Below, in pieces: positions 1-5,903 of a stretch of DNA of 6,226 bases. Made by a program: the position numbers and the translations under genes. The stretch is from Gammaproteobacteria bacterium (GTDB taxonomy: Bacteria; Pseudomonadota; Gammaproteobacteria; Steroidobacterales; Woeseiaceae), in assembly GCA_029881015.1 (NCBI GenBank), contig JAOUNK010000200.1, positions 1 through 6,226 of the forward strand, written 5' to 3'. How positions within the stretch are numbered: the first letter of the stretch is position 1; every line of letters begins with the position of its first letter. The notes beneath the pieces were generated by a model. That model saw nothing but the letters and a program-made list of their open reading frames with translations. It had not been told where the DNA came from and searched no databases.

Positions 1-32
1 CCGAAGACATCTTCCAGAACTCGCTGGGGTGA
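1..32 (+). CDS. possible C-terminal end of an upstream gene (partial)
   Basis: One plus-strand frame entering from the left edge (codons from base 3) reads EDIFQNSLG and stops at TGA (30-32). The codons are mostly G/C-ending like the real genes here. A tail of the form (D/P)-x-x-x-F-x-N is common at the C-terminus of FAD-linked oxidases, but ten residues cannot support a family assignment. If real, the gene is convergent with the methyltransferase, whose stop lies 14 bases away. It could equally be non-coding flank. Confidence 0.25.
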   Translation, partial: EDIFQNSLG

Positions 33-46
33 AAGACTCAAGCGCA

Positions 47-667
47 CTACCGTTTTCGGCAAACGATGAACACCGACGCGTTCTTTTTCGGCTGCCATTC
101 GTATTCGATCTCGAAGCCGGTCTTCTCGAGGCTGCCTGTGAGCTCGGCCACCGAGAAGACTTTCACCAGCGGGAACAGCCGCAAGGCCCGTCCCACCGGG
201 ACGATGAGCCGGAACAGAAACATCATGTCGCGGATGCAGGCCGTGCTGCTCACGAAGACGCCACCGGGCTTGAGCATCCTGTGAATATCGGCGATGGCCC
301 GCTCCCAGTCCTCGAGCAGGTGCAGGATGTTGTGCGCCATGACGGCATCGAAGCTGGCGTCCGGCATATCGAGCCCCTCGACCGATGACGCGTCGAACGT
401 CACGTTGCCGATGCCCGCGGCCTTTGCCTTGTCCTGCGCGATCTCGACCATCCGCGTAGACAGATCGGTGGCACGAATGTGCCCTACGTAGGGCGCATGG
501 ACGATAGCCGTGGAGCCGGTGCCGCAACCGATCTCCAGTACCTCCATGCCGGGCCGCAGGTGCTTGCGCGTAATCTCCAGCTTCTTCTGGTACGACGCCT
601 CGTCCACGATGGGCCGCTGCGCATATTTGTCGGCCAGCTTGTTCCAGAATGCTGTTTCGCGATCCAT
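47..667 (-). CDS. class I SAM-dependent methyltransferase
   Basis: This 206-residue protein is a probable cytoplasmic methyltransferase that transfers the methyl group of S-adenosylmethionine to an unknown, probably small, acceptor. It has the Rossmann-type methyltransferase fold (Methyltransf_11/25 type). Motif I, VLEIGCGTG, at residues 43-51 binds SAM; the acidic end of strand 2 is at D68 (ATD); the FDAVMAHNILHLLED stretch at 106-120 is motif IV-like; and LKPGGVFVSS at 132-141 is the post-motif strand. The N-terminus (FWNKLADKYAQRPI) is typical of a small-methyltransferase subgroup common in gammaproteobacteria, so the ATG at 667 fits family length. No strong Shine-Dalgarno sequence precedes it. 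The C-terminal half has a hydrophobic stretch (about 149-171) that could form a lid or substrate pocket. It is transcribed in the same direction as the kinase operon but 195 bp downstream, apparently from its own promoter. Fold and cofactor are secure; the substrate is unknown. Confidence 0.9.
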   Translation of the reverse strand: MDRETAFWNKLADKYAQRPIVDEASYQKKLEITRKHLRPGMEVLEIGCGTGSTAIVHAPYVGHIRATDLSTRMVEIAQDKAKAAGIGNVTFDASSVEGLDMPDASFDAVMAHNILHLLEDWERAIADIHRMLKPGGVFVSSTACIRDMMFLFRLIVPVGRALRLFPLVKVFSVAELTGSLEKTGFEIEYEWQPKKNASVFIVCRKR

Positions 668-687
668 CGAATGAGTCCGTCAGGGAG

Positions 688-718
688 GGGCCAGCCGCCA
701 TCATATCAGGGCTGGCCC
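688..718 (-). promoter_or_regulatory. candidate promoter of the methyltransferase gene inside a 9-bp inverted repeat
   Basis: Bases 688-696 (GGGCCAGCC) and 710-718 (GGCTGGCCC) are perfect inverted repeats separated by 13 bases. Read on the minus strand, the spacer contains TGATATGAT, an extended -10 element (TGn followed by TATGAT, 5 of 6 to consensus) with the hexamer at 705-700. No good -35 is found at 16-18 bp spacing, which is compatible with an extended -10 promoter. Transcription would start near 693, leaving a leader of about 25 bases before the ATG at 667. The geometry, dyad arms on both sides of the -10, looks like a repressor operator. Alternatively it is an RNA hairpin. The symmetry is seen directly; the function is inferred. 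Confidence 0.45.
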
Positions 719-802
719 ACCAAACCGGCTCACGATTTTTGCGCAGTGCGTCGGTTAGGAAGGACACAACGTGCGGCCAGCTGCCGCTATCGGGACATGA
801 GA

Positions 803-820
803 ATCGACCAACTGGTCGAT
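803..820. repeat. 18-bp palindrome (ATCGACCA-AC-TGGTCGAT)
   Basis: Two perfect 8-base inverted arms flank a 2-base centre in the 195-bp gap between the kinase stop (863) and the methyltransferase start (667). The compact dyad resembles a dimeric transcription-factor site. As RNA it could fold as a 7-bp stem with a 4-base loop just after the kinase gene. No U-tract follows on either strand, so it is not a convincing intrinsic terminator. It lies about 100 bp upstream of the predicted methyltransferase -10. Confidence 0.4.
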
Positions 821-862
821 GTGCCGAACGTCGGTGTCACTGCGATACTGCCGCTCGATATC

Positions 863-3316
863 TTAGTCGGGTGGGACTGATGCTTGTTCGCGCCTGGACC
901 GGGCTTCGTGGAGGAGCGCCGCGGCGGCTTGCGCGTCCCGGGTAAGCTTGTGATCGCTGCCCCAGCGTTCCTCGAGGACCTCGGCACCTGAGGTGATAAG
1001 TTGCTCGGCTTCCGCATAGTCACCGGTTTCCAGCAGGCACCGTCCCAGGCGCCAGCGAACTTCGCCGCGCAGCCAATGGCCGGGCAACCGTGCCTCGAAG
1101 ATCGCTTCTGCGTTGCGAAGCGCCGGGACAGCAAGGTCCATTCGATCGCGCAGCATGTTCGCCTTGCCGATATTCGCATACGCAAAACCACTATTGGGGG
1201 AACCGGGTGTATGCATTTCGATCAACCGAATGGCATGCTCAAACCGGTCAATCGCCAGGTCGTACTGACCGCGCTCCTGGGCGACCAACCCAAGGCCGTT
1301 CACGACATACAAGTTGTAACTGTTGTCAGGTCCATACAGCCGGTCGTTCATCTCGAATGCTCTGACATAAGCCTCCTCGGCTTCGTCCAGTTTTCCCTGG
1401 TTCTTGAGTGTCGACGCCAGGCCGAGAAGGACCTCTGTAATCTCAGAATTATCTCCCTCGAAATGGAGGCGGCGAATGCGGAGCGCCTCTTCGAATTCCT
1501 CCACGGCCTCCGGGAAACGTTCCTGGTGGTTCAGCAGATTGCCCAGGTGCGAACGCGTCTGCGCGACCTGCAATGCGTCGGCACCGTAATCACGCACATA
1601 AAGTTCCAGTGCCTGCCGATACCCGGCATTTGCGCCATCGAAGTCACCCTGCAAATGCAGGATTCGTCCGACCCTGGTGTGTCCCGCCGCCTGCCCCGGC
1701 AAGTCGCCAAGGGCCTCACTGATCTCAAGCGCCTGTTTCGCGAACGCCAATGACGATTCGTAGTCGCCGCCGATATCGGTGACTTGCGCCAGCCGGATGA
1801 GTACGTCCGCGTACTCGGTGCTTTGCTCGCCGTTCGCGGCGCTGCGTATCTGCCGTTCCTGCTCAAGGACATCGCGCGATTCATCCACCAGTCGCAGGCT
1901 CTGGTAAGCGAGGCTCATGGTCTTTAACAGCTCCGCCTGCACCGCTGGCACCTCGGAGAGCTCACTCGCGATCTGTGCGCGTCCATTTTCGAGAATCTGG
2001 AAAGCCGTTTGCTCACCAGGCGCGATATTCGGGTCCGCAGAATCGAAAATGCTGATAAGGAAGTCGACGGTCTCCTCGGCACGATCGCGTTCCAGTGCCA
2101 CGGTGCGCGCCTGTTCTTCCGCAGTTATGGCGGACCTGACTGCCAGCCCGGCAATCGTCGACAGCGCGATGACAGCGAACGCGACGAAAGCGACGCCCAG
2201 GCGATGCCGAGCCAGGAACTTGCGTGCCCTGTAAACGCCGGAAGGCGCCTTGGCCATGACCGGGAGGGCGGCCAGGTAGTTCCGGATGTCGTTGCCAAGG
2301 CTCTCTACAGATTCGTAGCGCTCGGCCGGATCCTTTGCCAGCGCCTTCGCCACGATGGCGTCGAGATCACCCCTCAACTCCGGGCGGATGCTGCTCATGA
2401 GCGGCGGAACGTCGGTTGAGGCGCGTTCGCACATCTCGGCGAGGCTCATTCCCGCATAGTCCAGGGGCGTCTTGCCGCTGAGCAGCAGGTAGATCAACAC
2501 GCCGATCGAGTAGACATCCGTTGTGATGTCGACGGGCTCTCCACGTAACATTTCGGGACTGGAGAACGTTGGCGTCGCCGGCCTCTGTGTCATCCGGGTC
2601 AGGTCGGCGTCGCCCGCATTCGGCTCAAGCATCTTGGCAATACCAAAGTCCAGCAATCGCACCTGGCCACTCTGGGTGACCAGCACATTGCTGGGCTTCA
2701 GATCCCGGTGAATGATCAGGTTGCGGTGCGCATACTGCACGGCCTTTACAATGTCGAGAACCAGTTCGAGGCGTTGGTGCGTACTCAGCTTGTGCCGGAC
2801 ACAATAGGCATCGATCGGCAAGCCCTCAACATAGTCCATGACGAAAAAGGGCACGCCCTCCCCGGTCACGCCACCGTCGAGCAGTCGGGCGATATTGTCG
2901 TGCACGAGTCGCGCAAGGATTTGCCGCTCAACAAGGAATCGCGCCCGGGCCTGGTCCGTATCGAGCCCCGTCGGCAGAATCTTCAGCGCCGCCCGCTGTT
3001 CAAACTGCTCATCCGCGCGTTCCGCCAGGTACACAGCGCCCATACCGCCGCGACCGATTCGTTCGCGCAGGCGCCACTGGCCTATCACCTTGTCCGCCGG
3101 CAGACCCTTCTCGTCGGTCGCGAGTGCGCCCAGGCTGACCTTGCCCGCCAGGTTCAGGAAATAGTCTTCGGATTCATTGGCTGCTTCGAGCAGCCTATTC
3201 ACTTGGTTCAGAAGCCTGGGTTCGTTGCCGCACATGTCGGTAACGAAACGCGCGCGCGTCTCCGCGTCGAGCGTCACGGCTTCGAGGAAGATCTCGGCGG
3301 CGCGCTCTAAAATCAT
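863..3316 (-). CDS. transmembrane serine/threonine protein kinase with C-terminal TPR repeats
   Basis: This 817-residue PknB-like (Hanks-type) kinase has an N-terminal helical segment (1-75) typical of sigma-linked bacterial kinases, then a kinase domain at about 81-350. Visible motifs are the glycine loop IGRGGMGAVYLAE (87-99), ATP-anchoring K112, alpha-C E130, catalytic loop HRDLKPSN (203-210, catalytic D205), Mg-binding DFG (D223) and an APE-equivalent SPE (253-255). All key residues are present, so it should be active. One membrane helix (about 373-395) follows a basic juxtamembrane stretch, then a coiled-coil-like segment (397-418) and roughly eight TPR units at about 42-residue spacing (480-775). 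Topology would put the kinase in the cytoplasm and the TPRs outside the inner membrane, as a likely sensor or scaffold. Its ATG overlaps the sigma-factor TGA (ATGA), and an AAGAGGG Shine-Dalgarno lies about 10 bases upstream, so the two genes are translationally coupled. Family is certain; the substrate is inferred to be the sigma factor. Confidence 0.95.
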   Translation of the reverse strand: MILERAAEIFLEAVTLDAETRARFVTDMCGNEPRLLNQVNRLLEAANESEDYFLNLAGKVSLGALATDEKGLPADKVIGQWRLRERIGRGGMGAVYLAERADEQFEQRAALKILPTGLDTDQARARFLVERQILARLVHDNIARLLDGGVTGEGVPFFVMDYVEGLPIDAYCVRHKLSTHQRLELVLDIVKAVQYAHRNLIIHRDLKPSNVLVTQSGQVRLLDFGIAKMLEPNAGDADLTRMTQRPATPTFSSPEMLRGEPVDITTDVYSIGVLIYLLLSGKTPLDYAGMSLAEMCERASTDVPPLMSSIRPELRGDLDAIVAKALAKDPAERYESVESLGNDIRNYLAALPVMAKAPSGVYRARKFLARHRLGVAFVAFAVIALSTIAGLAVRSAITAEEQARTVALERDRAEETVDFLISIFDSADPNIAPGEQTAFQILENGRAQIASELSEVPAVQAELLKTMSLAYQSLRLVDESRDVLEQERQIRSAANGEQSTEYADVLIRLAQVTDIGGDYESSLAFAKQALEISEALGDLPGQAAGHTRVGRILHLQGDFDGANAGYRQALELYVRDYGADALQVAQTRSHLGNLLNHQERFPEAVEEFEEALRIRRLHFEGDNSEITEVLLGLASTLKNQGKLDEAEEAYVRAFEMNDRLYGPDNSYNLYVVNGLGLVAQERGQYDLAIDRFEHAIRLIEMHTPGSPNSGFAYANIGKANMLRDRMDLAVPALRNAEAIFEARLPGHWLRGEVRWRLGRCLLETGDYAEAEQLITSGAEVLEERWGSDHKLTRDAQAAAALLHEARSRREQASVPPD

Positions 3317-3909
3317 GACGCGCTGCCCTCTTGTTGACTGGCCTTCTTGGCGTTCATCTCACTGAATAGCCACGCGCTCAATACCGTCCAGTCGCGTTTG
3401 ACGGTCGCGGGAGAAACGTCGAGGGCACCTGCTGCCTCGTCGATCGTCATGCCACCGAAAACCCGGTATTCGAACAAGCGGCAGTGGCGTGGATTCGTGT
3501 CTTCCAGTTTGCTGAGCAGTGCGTCGATATGCAGCAGGTCTTCAAGCGTGCTGTCCTCGTGCAGCGACAAACCTGTCAGGGTTACCCGCAGCGCATTGCC
3601 ACCGCGCTTTTCGGCCGACGCCCGTTCGGCGTAGTTGATCAGGATCTGGCGCATCGCCCGGGATGCGGTTGCAAAGAAATGAATGCGATCCTGGAAACTG
3701 GCCAGTGTCTGGTTGGCGAGGCGCAAGTAGACTTCGTTGATGAGCGCGGTCGTATTGAGCGTGTCGTTGCCGTTCCACCGGCGTCGATGCGACCTCGCCA
3801 AGGCCCGTAATTCCTGGAAGACGGACGTGAACAGTTCGTCGCTCGCCCCTCGGTCGCCCGCCGACGCGGCCCGCAGTAGCTTCGTGATTTCTCCGACATC
3901 GCCCGACAT
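3313..3909 (-). CDS. ECF-subfamily RNA polymerase sigma factor (ECF43-like, kinase-associated)
   Basis: This 198-residue sigma-70 family protein would direct RNA polymerase to a specific promoter set. It resembles the sigma family described by TIGR02999, which is often encoded beside Ser/Thr kinases. Sigma region 2 spans about 5-100 (ITKLLRAASAGDRGASDELF, then the NEVYLRLA and FFATASRAMRQILINYAER segments). Region 4 spans about 120-185 and includes the helix-turn-helix MTIDEAAGALDVSPATVKRDW at about 154-174. At the region 2.2 position of the usual DAED motif it reads N52-T53-T54-A55, so the acidic core-binding patch is missing. The ATG at 3909 is chosen because family members begin just before the ITxLL segment; GGGAG lies 4 bases upstream and GGAGGT 13 bases upstream. 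A longer reading from 4083 would add 58 unrelated residues. No anti-sigma gene is adjacent; the overlapping kinase gene is the likely regulator. The sigma identity is firm; subgroup naming is from memory of the family. Confidence 0.92.
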   Translation of the reverse strand: MSGDVGEITKLLRAASAGDRGASDELFTSVFQELRALARSHRRRWNGNDTLNTTALINEVYLRLANQTLASFQDRIHFFATASRAMRQILINYAERASAEKRGGNALRVTLTGLSLHEDSTLEDLLHIDALLSKLEDTNPRHCRLFEYRVFGGMTIDEAAGALDVSPATVKRDWTVLSAWLFSEMNAKKASQQEGSAS

Positions 3910-4027
3910 GATGCTCCCGAATACCTCCCGACCGGTTCGCGAGAATATGAACCATACCGCATGCGCTGCCGCAAATTGTCCACTGCCGACTGTTGGCACG
4001 GGCGTTGATCTCATCTGACAAGCCTTA

Positions 4028-4042
4028 CCTGTAATTAACAGG
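4028..4042. promoter_or_regulatory. 15-bp AT-centred palindrome (CCTGTaattaACAGG), candidate operator
   Basis: Perfect 5-base arms CCTGT and ACAGG enclose an AT-only centre, an uncommon composition in this GC-rich window. The site is about 119 bp upstream of the sigma start codon and 150 bp upstream of the porin start, so one bound regulator could affect both divergent operons. A related half-pattern, CCTG-N10-CAGG, occurs at 4149-4166 near the porin start. Function is inferred only from position and symmetry. Confidence 0.35.
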
Positions 4043-4055
4043 AACCCGCCGGAAA

Positions 4056-4078
4056 CAAGCTCATCGCAAATGGGCTTG
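4056..4078 (+). repeat. 9-bp stem-loop upstream of the porin gene
   Basis: CAAGCTCAT (4056-4064) pairs with ATGGGCTTG (4070-4078) around a 5-base loop CGCAA. The single mismatch becomes a G-U wobble only in plus-strand RNA, so any RNA structure would belong to a rightward transcript. A second CAAGCC at 4019-4024 could compete for the same GGCTTG arm (4073-4078), giving two mutually exclusive pairings. No U-tract follows, so it is not an intrinsic terminator. It may instead be DNA-level dyad symmetry or chance. Confidence 0.3.
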
Positions 4079-4191
4079 AACATAACTTGTTGAAAAATGG
4101 TGGGTTGCCGAGTTTTTTTGTCACGAATGAGCGCATCTGGCCGGGATTCCTGTTTAAGAAATCAGGGCTATTGCAAAAAGAGGCGCGCACC

Positions 4192-4929
4192 ATGAACAGA
4201 GCTGCCGTGATTCCGAGCTACGTTGCCTGGGCGGTCACGCCATTCCTGCTCGCTGATGTCGCATCAGCCATGGAAGGCGACGACGGCGAGCTGCCGTTAA
4301 GTGGGTCCGTAGCGATCGCCTCCGACTATGTCTTCCGCGGCATCTCGCAAACCCTGGGCAGCCCCGCCCTCCAGGCATCCGTGGATCTGCAGTTCGACAA
4401 CGGCTTCTACGCCTACGCCTGGGGCAGTAACGTGGACTTCTACCCCGCCGCCGAGCCGGACGACGGGGCGCGTTCGGAAATCAATATCGCGGCCGGCTAC
4501 GCGGCCCAACTGGGTGATCGCTGGTCCGTCGACGTGTCGCTCGTTCACTACTTATTTCCGAGCACGCACGAGGACATCGACTACGACTACAACGAGCTGA
4601 TTTCCACGCTTTGCTTCGACGATCGGCTCAGTGCGTCCCTGGGCTACTCGAATTCCGTGGACGGGACCGATAGCGAAAGCTGGTTCTCCGAGCTGGGTTA
4701 CGTATTCTCTCTGCCGCGTGACGTCGCCTTCGAGGTCGCCTACGGATACTACGATCTGTCGAATGCCTACGGATCAGGCTATGGCTACGCAAGGGCGGAT
4801 GTGACTCGTGACTTCGCAGCGGCTCAGGTCACCCTGTCGTACTACGAGACCTTCGGCGGGGCGGACAATATCTTCTTCGAGCAGGCCAGTGACTCGAGGT
4901 TCGTCGTTTCAATTCTCCTGAATTTCTGA
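4192..4929 (+). CDS. TorF/Gcw_chp-family putative outer-membrane porin
   Basis: This 245-residue precursor has a Sec signal peptide (about 1-26, ending ADVASA, with cleavage likely before MEGDD). The mature protein is built of alternating amphipathic beta strands and ends in Phe (ILLNF), the usual beta-barrel signal for insertion by the BAM machinery. The first strands carry the family hallmark: SDYVFRGISQT (44-54), then PALQASVDL (58-66) and GFYAYAWGSNVDF (71-83). This is the proteobacterial TIGR02001/Gcw_chp pattern. Family members are thought to form outer-membrane channels; no substrate is known. The ATG at 4192 gives a clean signal peptide and has an AAGAGG Shine-Dalgarno 8 bases upstream. 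The in-frame start at 4087 would add 35 residues with no family match and bury the signal peptide. The mature protein has many acidic residues and one cysteine (C141), unusual but not unknown in barrels. It is the first gene of a tight pair with the transporter. Confidence 0.85.
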   Translation: MNRAAVIPSYVAWAVTPFLLADVASAMEGDDGELPLSGSVAIASDYVFRGISQTLGSPALQASVDLQFDNGFYAYAWGSNVDFYPAAEPDDGARSEINIAAGYAAQLGDRWSVDVSLVHYLFPSTHEDIDYDYNELISTLCFDDRLSASLGYSNSVDGTDSESWFSELGYVFSLPRDVAFEVAYGYYDLSNAYGSGYGYARADVTRDFAAAQVTLSYYETFGGADNIFFEQASDSRFVVSILLNF

Positions 4930-4932
4930 ACC

Positions 4933-5880
4933 ATGACGGTCCTCCCTGAAAGCTGGCTGTTGCTGGCACTGCTGGCGGCCGCTTTCTGGGCGTTGTCCTG
5001 CGTTGTCGATGTCTGCCTTGTCGGCACGCGCGTGTTGCGAAATCCGCTCGAAGCCGCCGTTACCATGGCGCTGTTCAGCGTCGTGCCACTCGCGTTCCTG
5101 CTCCCGAACGCGACCGAATGGGGCGGCGTCCGTTTCGCGCCAATAGGAACGGCCGCGCTGGCGGGCTTCTTTTACTTTCTGCATATCTATTTCAACTTTC
5201 GCGCGCTGTTCACGCTGAACGACAGCCTGAATACGGAAATCTTCAATAACCTGACGGTGCTGTTTGTGCCGGTACTGGCTTTCCTGATGCTCGGGGAGCG
5301 CCTTGAACCGACCTACTACGTCGCGCTGGGTCTTGCGCTGTGCGGCGTCCTGACCTTGTTGCGCAAGCAACTCGCTGCGTTAAAGGCCAACCTGCTCGTG
5401 TGTTTGCTGCAGTCGGTACTGTGCATGTCGCTCGCGATGGTTTTGCAGGCATCGGCGCTTGCCGACCTTGACTACATGCACGCCGCTATTGTCTTTTCCG
5501 CCGCCTGCCTGCTGCCTGCCGTTTTGCTCATGGCTCTGCGACAACACCACACCGTCCGGATCGGGTCGCTTTGTCGACGCTTTGGCGTCCTGTTCGCTGG
5601 TGTACAGCTCCTGGACATCGCGGCGGTGTTGATATCGCAGCGCGCGACCAGCATTGCGCCGTCGGTCACATTGGTCGCGGTTGCTGAGTGCACGCTACCC
5701 GCGTTCATCATGATTATCAGCGGCGTGTACCTGCTCTACACGGGTGCCTGGGGAGCCTCACCGGACCGGTTGCGCGATTCGTTGGCGCTTCAGACCGACC
5801 GCTGGGGCACCAAGATCCTGTCGATGACGCTCATTGCAGGGGCTATAGCCTTAATGCAATTGGGCCCTCCAGGCGGCTGA
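4933..5880 (+). CDS. EamA/DMT-superfamily inner-membrane transporter
   Basis: This 315-residue hydrophobic protein has about ten predicted membrane helices (approximately 8-28, 39-57, 70-88, 104-119, 126-143, 150-170, 178-200, 216-235, 243-268 and 294-310), the 5+5 arrangement of drug/metabolite transporters. At the end of the first half, LMLGERLEPTYYVALGLALCG (119-138) closely follows the EamA signature of a GER/GE motif after TM4 leading into TM5. The second half is less typical, with a long TM9-TM10 loop (about 269-293) and no clear second GE motif, so it is a divergent member. Substrates of this superfamily range from amino acids to drugs and cannot be predicted here. The start lies 3 bases after the porin stop and has no Shine-Dalgarno of its own, which suggests translational coupling. 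The coupling of an outer-membrane channel with an inner-membrane permease suggests a shared substrate, which is inference. Confidence 0.8.
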   Translation: MTVLPESWLLLALLAAAFWALSCVVDVCLVGTRVLRNPLEAAVTMALFSVVPLAFLLPNATEWGGVRFAPIGTAALAGFFYFLHIYFNFRALFTLNDSLNTEIFNNLTVLFVPVLAFLMLGERLEPTYYVALGLALCGVLTLLRKQLAALKANLLVCLLQSVLCMSLAMVLQASALADLDYMHAAIVFSAACLLPAVLLMALRQHHTVRIGSLCRRFGVLFAGVQLLDIAAVLISQRATSIAPSVTLVAVAECTLPAFIMIISGVYLLYTGAWGASPDRLRDSLALQTDRWGTKILSMTLIAGAIALMQLGPPGG

Positions 5881-5903
5881 AAGCTTCAAGACGTGCGCGT
5901 AGC

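Larger units (their letters stand above)
3910..4191. other. divergent intergenic region between the sigma/kinase and porin/transporter operons
   Basis: This 282-bp region must hold both the sigma-operon promoter (leftward) and the porin-operon promoter (rightward). I could not find a convincing sigma-70 -35/-10 pair in either direction. Weak options include TTGTCA read leftward at 4021-4016 without a good -10. It is more AT-rich than the flanking genes between about 4080 and 4180, and contains two inverted repeats listed separately. An AAGAGG Shine-Dalgarno at 4178-4183 sits 8 bases before the porin ATG. Confidence 0.6.

Noticed and set aside
1001..1753. A 250-codon plus-strand open frame
   Set aside because: It lies wholly antisense to the TPR region of the kinase gene, whose frame is strongly family-supported. 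The translation shows no recognisable domain; long antisense frames are common in GC-rich genes.
2708..3310. A 200-codon plus-strand open frame
   Set aside because: Antisense to the kinase catalytic domain (glycine loop to HRDLKPSN); no family features of its own.
4041..4046. GGAACC, resembling an ECF-type -35 element, upstream of the porin
   Set aside because: No matching -10 at 15-17 bp spacing; a 6-base match is expected by chance, and the promoter preference of this sigma group is unknown to me.
3910..4083. N-terminal extension of the sigma factor from an ATG at 4083
   Set aside because: The extra 58 residues do not resemble sigma proteins, and the ATG at 3909 matches family starts and has Shine-Dalgarno-like sequences upstream.
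4113..4119. Run of seven T as a possible terminator
   Set aside because: No stable GC-rich stem immediately precedes it, and its place in a promoter region argues against termination.
4087..4191. N-terminal extension of the porin from 4087
   Set aside because: It would bury a good signal peptide, and the ATG at 4192 has an AAGAGG site 8 bases upstream.
5881..5903. Possible bidirectional terminator between the transporter and the NAD kinase-like gene
   Set aside because: Only a HindIII-like AAGCTT core with very short flanking symmetry and no T-tract; too weak to call.
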